From Alloboseaceae bacterium BT-24-1 (GTDB taxonomy: Bacteria; Pseudomonadota; Alphaproteobacteria; Rhizobiales; Beijerinckiaceae), in contig JAOYTL010000009.1 in NCBI GenBank assembly GCA_025846845.1, positions 1-64,000 on the forward strand: a stretch of DNA of 64,000 nt, read 5' to 3'. This document shows, one piece after another, positions 61,842-64,000 of the stretch (its first letter is position 1; every line of letters begins with the position of its first letter). Position numbers and translations under genes: made by a program. The notes beneath the pieces were generated by a model. That model ran no database searches and had not been told where the DNA came from. It saw nothing but the letters and a program-made list of their open reading frames with translations.

Positions 61842-62486
61842 ATGGCTGAGGTTCGAGCCATTTGCTTCGATGCGTTCGGAACGCTGGTCGAGATCAGCGA
61901 TAAGCGCCGACCATTCCGGGCTTTGCTCGCAGGGCAGGGGAGGGGACAGCCACCAGATGATCCGTTGATCCGCCCCTTAAGCCTGCGAGATCTCGCTCGG
62001 AAGCTCGCCATCACGACTAGCGAAGCTCGCCTTCTGGAGTTGGAACAAGACCTCGCGTCCGAGTGCTCATCGATCCGACTGCGAGCAGGCATGGACCGAA
62101 TCTGGTCTGCAATACGACAGTCCAATCTACGGATCGGTGTCTGTTCAAACCTTGCCCAGCCCTACGCCGAGCCGTTCCTAGCTCAACTACCGGATATCCC
62201 GGACGTGATCATCCTGTCGTTCGAGGCAGGCCTGCTCAAACCACAGCCGGGAATCTTTCATCTCGTATGCGCGCGGTTCGGCCTTCCTGCCGAGCAAATC
62301 CTGTTTGTCGGCGACACGTTAGAGGCCGACATCCTGGGGCCGCGAGCGATCGGCATGCCCGCGATGAGCATCGCCGATCTCGAAGCCGCTCTATCCGGAC
62401 AATCGTCCGGATCATCTCTTGCCGAGACCCCATCCCTTCCGATCCGCCAGCTACTCGATCGATTGCACCAATGCGCCTGCTCGTGA
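61842..62486 (+). CDS. HAD-superfamily hydrolase
   Basis: 214 aa. Motif I AICFDAFGTLV (nucleophile Asp10), motif II GVCSNLAQ, lysine in GLLKPQPGIF and motif IV FVGDTLEADILGPRAIGM are all present. A phosphatase or haloacid-dehalogenase-type enzyme; substrate unknown. Six bases after the antitoxin-like gene and overlapping the phosphoesterase by 16 bases, so all three are probably one transcript. Confidence 0.9.
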   Translation: MAEVRAICFDAFGTLVEISDKRRPFRALLAGQGRGQPPDDPLIRPLSLRDLARKLAITTSEARLLELEQDLASECSSIRLRAGMDRIWSAIRQSNLRIGVCSNLAQPYAEPFLAQLPDIPDVIILSFEAGLLKPQPGIFHLVCARFGLPAEQILFVGDTLEADILGPRAIGMPAMSIADLEAALSGQSSGSSLAETPSLPIRQLLDRLHQCACS

Positions 62487-63259
62487 TCTCAGATCTGCAC
62501 CTCGAATTCGGCCCGTTCAAATTTCCTTCGCCTCTACCGGACTTCGACGTCGCGGTGTTCGCCGGCGATATCGGCAAACCGATCACTGCCGCGGTCGACT
62601 GGATGCAATCGGAGCGGCAGAAAGCCCTGAAGGACCGTCCGATCGTTTACGTGCCTGGCAACCACGAATTCTACGGCAGCGAGCTGAAGTCGGCCATTGC
62701 CGACGGCAGCGCGGCGGCAGAGTTGGGGGACATCAACCTGCTCACCCGCCAATCGGTCGTCATCGACGGCGTGCGCTTCATCGGCTGCATTCTGTGGACG
62801 GATTATCGGCTGCTCTACAAGCCCAAGATATCGATGATCATGGCCGGGCAGGAGCTCAACGATCATCGGCTGATCCGGTATCGCGAGGATGACGGCCACT
62901 ACAGCCGATTCATGCCATGGCACGCTGCTGCCGAGCATAGGCTCGACCTGGCATTCATCCGCAGCGAACTCGCGACGCAGCACAATGGGGCTACGGTCGT
63001 TGTCACTCATCACGCGCCCCATCCAGGATCCGTGCAGCCCCGTCATCAAGGAAGCACGCTCTCGCCCGCCTTCGCATCGGATCTCAGCGCCTTGATCGAG
63101 GAGTACCAACCCGAGCTCTGGATCCATGGTCATGATCACGGATCGCACGACTACAGAGTGGGGCGCACGCGCATCCTGGCCAATCAGGCCGGCTACCCAA
63201 ATCTTCACGAAGATCGAGAGAATCCAGGCTTCGATCCCGCCTGCGTTGTCGAGGTCTGA
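62471..63259 (+). CDS. Metallophosphoesterase
   Basis: 262 aa. Calcineurin-like motifs: ISDLHLEF, AGDIG, PGNHEFYG, THHAPHP and HGHDHGSHDY. Acts on a phosphate mono- or diester, possibly a nucleotide signal. The ATG at 62471 lies inside the end of the HAD gene. Confidence 0.92.
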   Translation: MRLLVISDLHLEFGPFKFPSPLPDFDVAVFAGDIGKPITAAVDWMQSERQKALKDRPIVYVPGNHEFYGSELKSAIADGSAAAELGDINLLTRQSVVIDGVRFIGCILWTDYRLLYKPKISMIMAGQELNDHRLIRYREDDGHYSRFMPWHAAAEHRLDLAFIRSELATQHNGATVVVTHHAPHPGSVQPRHQGSTLSPAFASDLSALIEEYQPELWIHGHDHGSHDYRVGRTRILANQAGYPNLHEDRENPGFDPACVVEV

Positions 63260-63620
63260 GCGAACGACCAGCAGATTTGTCCGATTTCTCTACTATGCCT
63301 AAGCCGGACCACCCAATCGGGGCAGGCCAGGTGCCCGAAATCGCTCGAAAATGGCGTTCTACGAGCTGCACGCAGGGGTTAGATGCGCCACTTCCAGACA
63401 TTCGCCGGCTGCCCTAAAGCGGACGTGGATCACCAGCAGTGACAACGTCGGGCAGAGCCGAGCGCCTCCTCAATTGCGGAACTTTTCCTGCAATCGCGGC
63501 AACACTATGCCTCGCTTTTCACAGGCGGCCTCGGCGCGATACACGGAACCGGCAGCGCCCCCTTCTTTCTACCCCTGGTTGATGTTAGGGTCATGTTGTA
63601 ATAGATTCCGAGGGGCTTCC
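63260..63620. other. Intergenic stretch
   Basis: No gene recognised. A GAGGGG ribosome-binding site at its right end belongs to the next gene. Confidence 0.4.
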
Positions 63621-64000
63621 ATGGTACTTGACATTGCTTCGGCTTCTGAATTTGTCCGAGCAGTTGAGCTCCCACTCGCACAATTGTCGGACGCGCTGAG
63701 TGCAGAGCAGGCGCTTGAAGCCGGCAAGACTAATGCAACCGTTGTCGGCTCGGATGTAATCTCCTTCACCGCCGAGGTGAAGCCAGAGATGCGTCAGGCG
63801 ATCATCGATTCCGCTTTACTCGCGCAACTCGCTGCGACGCGCAAGGTCGCCGACGCCTCGAAGGTCTACGACTGGTACGACACCTACTTTACGACGCTGA
63901 AGAACGTCGGCTGGGTGGTGCAGGACCACGGGTTCGCCGAGTTCACCGAGACGGCGAACGACGTCGAAGCGCACAAGGCGGTGCTCGACATCGCAGCCGG
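63621..64000 (+). CDS. Hypothetical protein, 5' part, runs off the window
   Basis: The frame is open from ATG 63621 (GAGGGG five bases upstream) to the window end, at least 126 residues. MVLDIASASEFVRAVELPLA, DVISFTAEVKPEMRQAIIDS, YDWYDTYFTTLKNVGWVVQD. It reads as a genuine soluble protein, but I cannot name the family. Confidence 0.75.
   Translation, partial: MVLDIASASEFVRAVELPLAQLSDALSAEQALEAGKTNATVVGSDVISFTAEVKPEMRQAIIDSALLAQLAATRKVADASKVYDWYDTYFTTLKNVGWVVQDHGFAEFTETANDVEAHKAVLDIAA

Noticed and set aside
1..64000. CRISPR array, rRNA operon, conjugation (tra/virB) genes
   Set aside because: Looked for regular spaced repeats, rRNA-like conserved stretches and relaxase/T4SS motifs and saw none in this window.

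Overview
The window looks like part of a repABC-type plasmid or chromid from an alphaproteobacterium, most likely Hyphomicrobiales. The evidence is a complete repA-repB-repC replicon at the right (56.1-59.8 kb) with two parS-like palindromes and a counter-transcribed RNA between repB and repC, a MucR/Ros regulator, a PotABCD-like ABC system, a DUF1134 (EipA-like) protein, an unlinked ScpB-DUF1403 pair, and high GC with many GTG/TTG starts. No rRNA, convincing tRNA, CRISPR array or conjugation genes were seen. All homology statements come from reading motifs by eye.

Layout. 0-7.7 kb: the edge of an IS3-family element that has cut an aminotransferase gene, a GAF-GGDEF-EAL cyclic-di-GMP protein, small hypothetical genes and relics, and a frameshifted membrane chemotaxis receptor. 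7.8-16.9 kb: a compact ten-gene minus-strand operon (luciferase-like monooxygenase, flavin reductase, aldehyde dehydrogenase, alpha/beta hydrolase, amino-acid-synthesis-family protein, NIPSNAP protein and a four-gene ABC importer). It reads from a promoter whose -10 box lies inside a 27-bp palindrome. 17-23 kb: a patch of degraded mobile elements (IS110, IS3, IS30, IS1182-like) with a broken AbiEi/AbiEii pair, a DUF1134 protein and a lipoprotein. 23.2-25 kb: a TctC/Bug-type binding protein and a GntR-FCD regulator. Both carry operator motifs resembling the one at 16.87 kb, so the patch probably split one regulon. 25-32.5 kb: MucR, gene relics, an isochorismatase-GlxA pair, a divergent phzF-lysR pair and more relics.

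32.5-48.7 kb is a defence/repair island. It holds a RES-Xre toxin-antitoxin pair; a long same-strand array of an AAA/SMC-like ATPase with two C-terminal S24/LexA-like domains, a CoiA-like nuclease, an SbcD/YhaO-like metallophosphoesterase and an SbcC/YhaN-like ATPase; a divergent intact AbiEi-AbiEii system behind its own inverted repeat; a protein with a HEPN-like motif; and an E1/ThiF protein truncated at its N-terminus. The ATPase-S24 fusion and its neighbours are the best candidate for an undescribed system.

49-64 kb is plasmid maintenance: a cold-shock protein, ScpB-DUF1403, a Phd-VapC pair, a tyrosine recombinase, two further RES-Xre pairs, a WGR-domain protein, repABC, an XRE regulator, an orphan MbcA-like antitoxin, a HAD hydrolase, a metallophosphoesterase, and an unrecognised gene running off the right edge.
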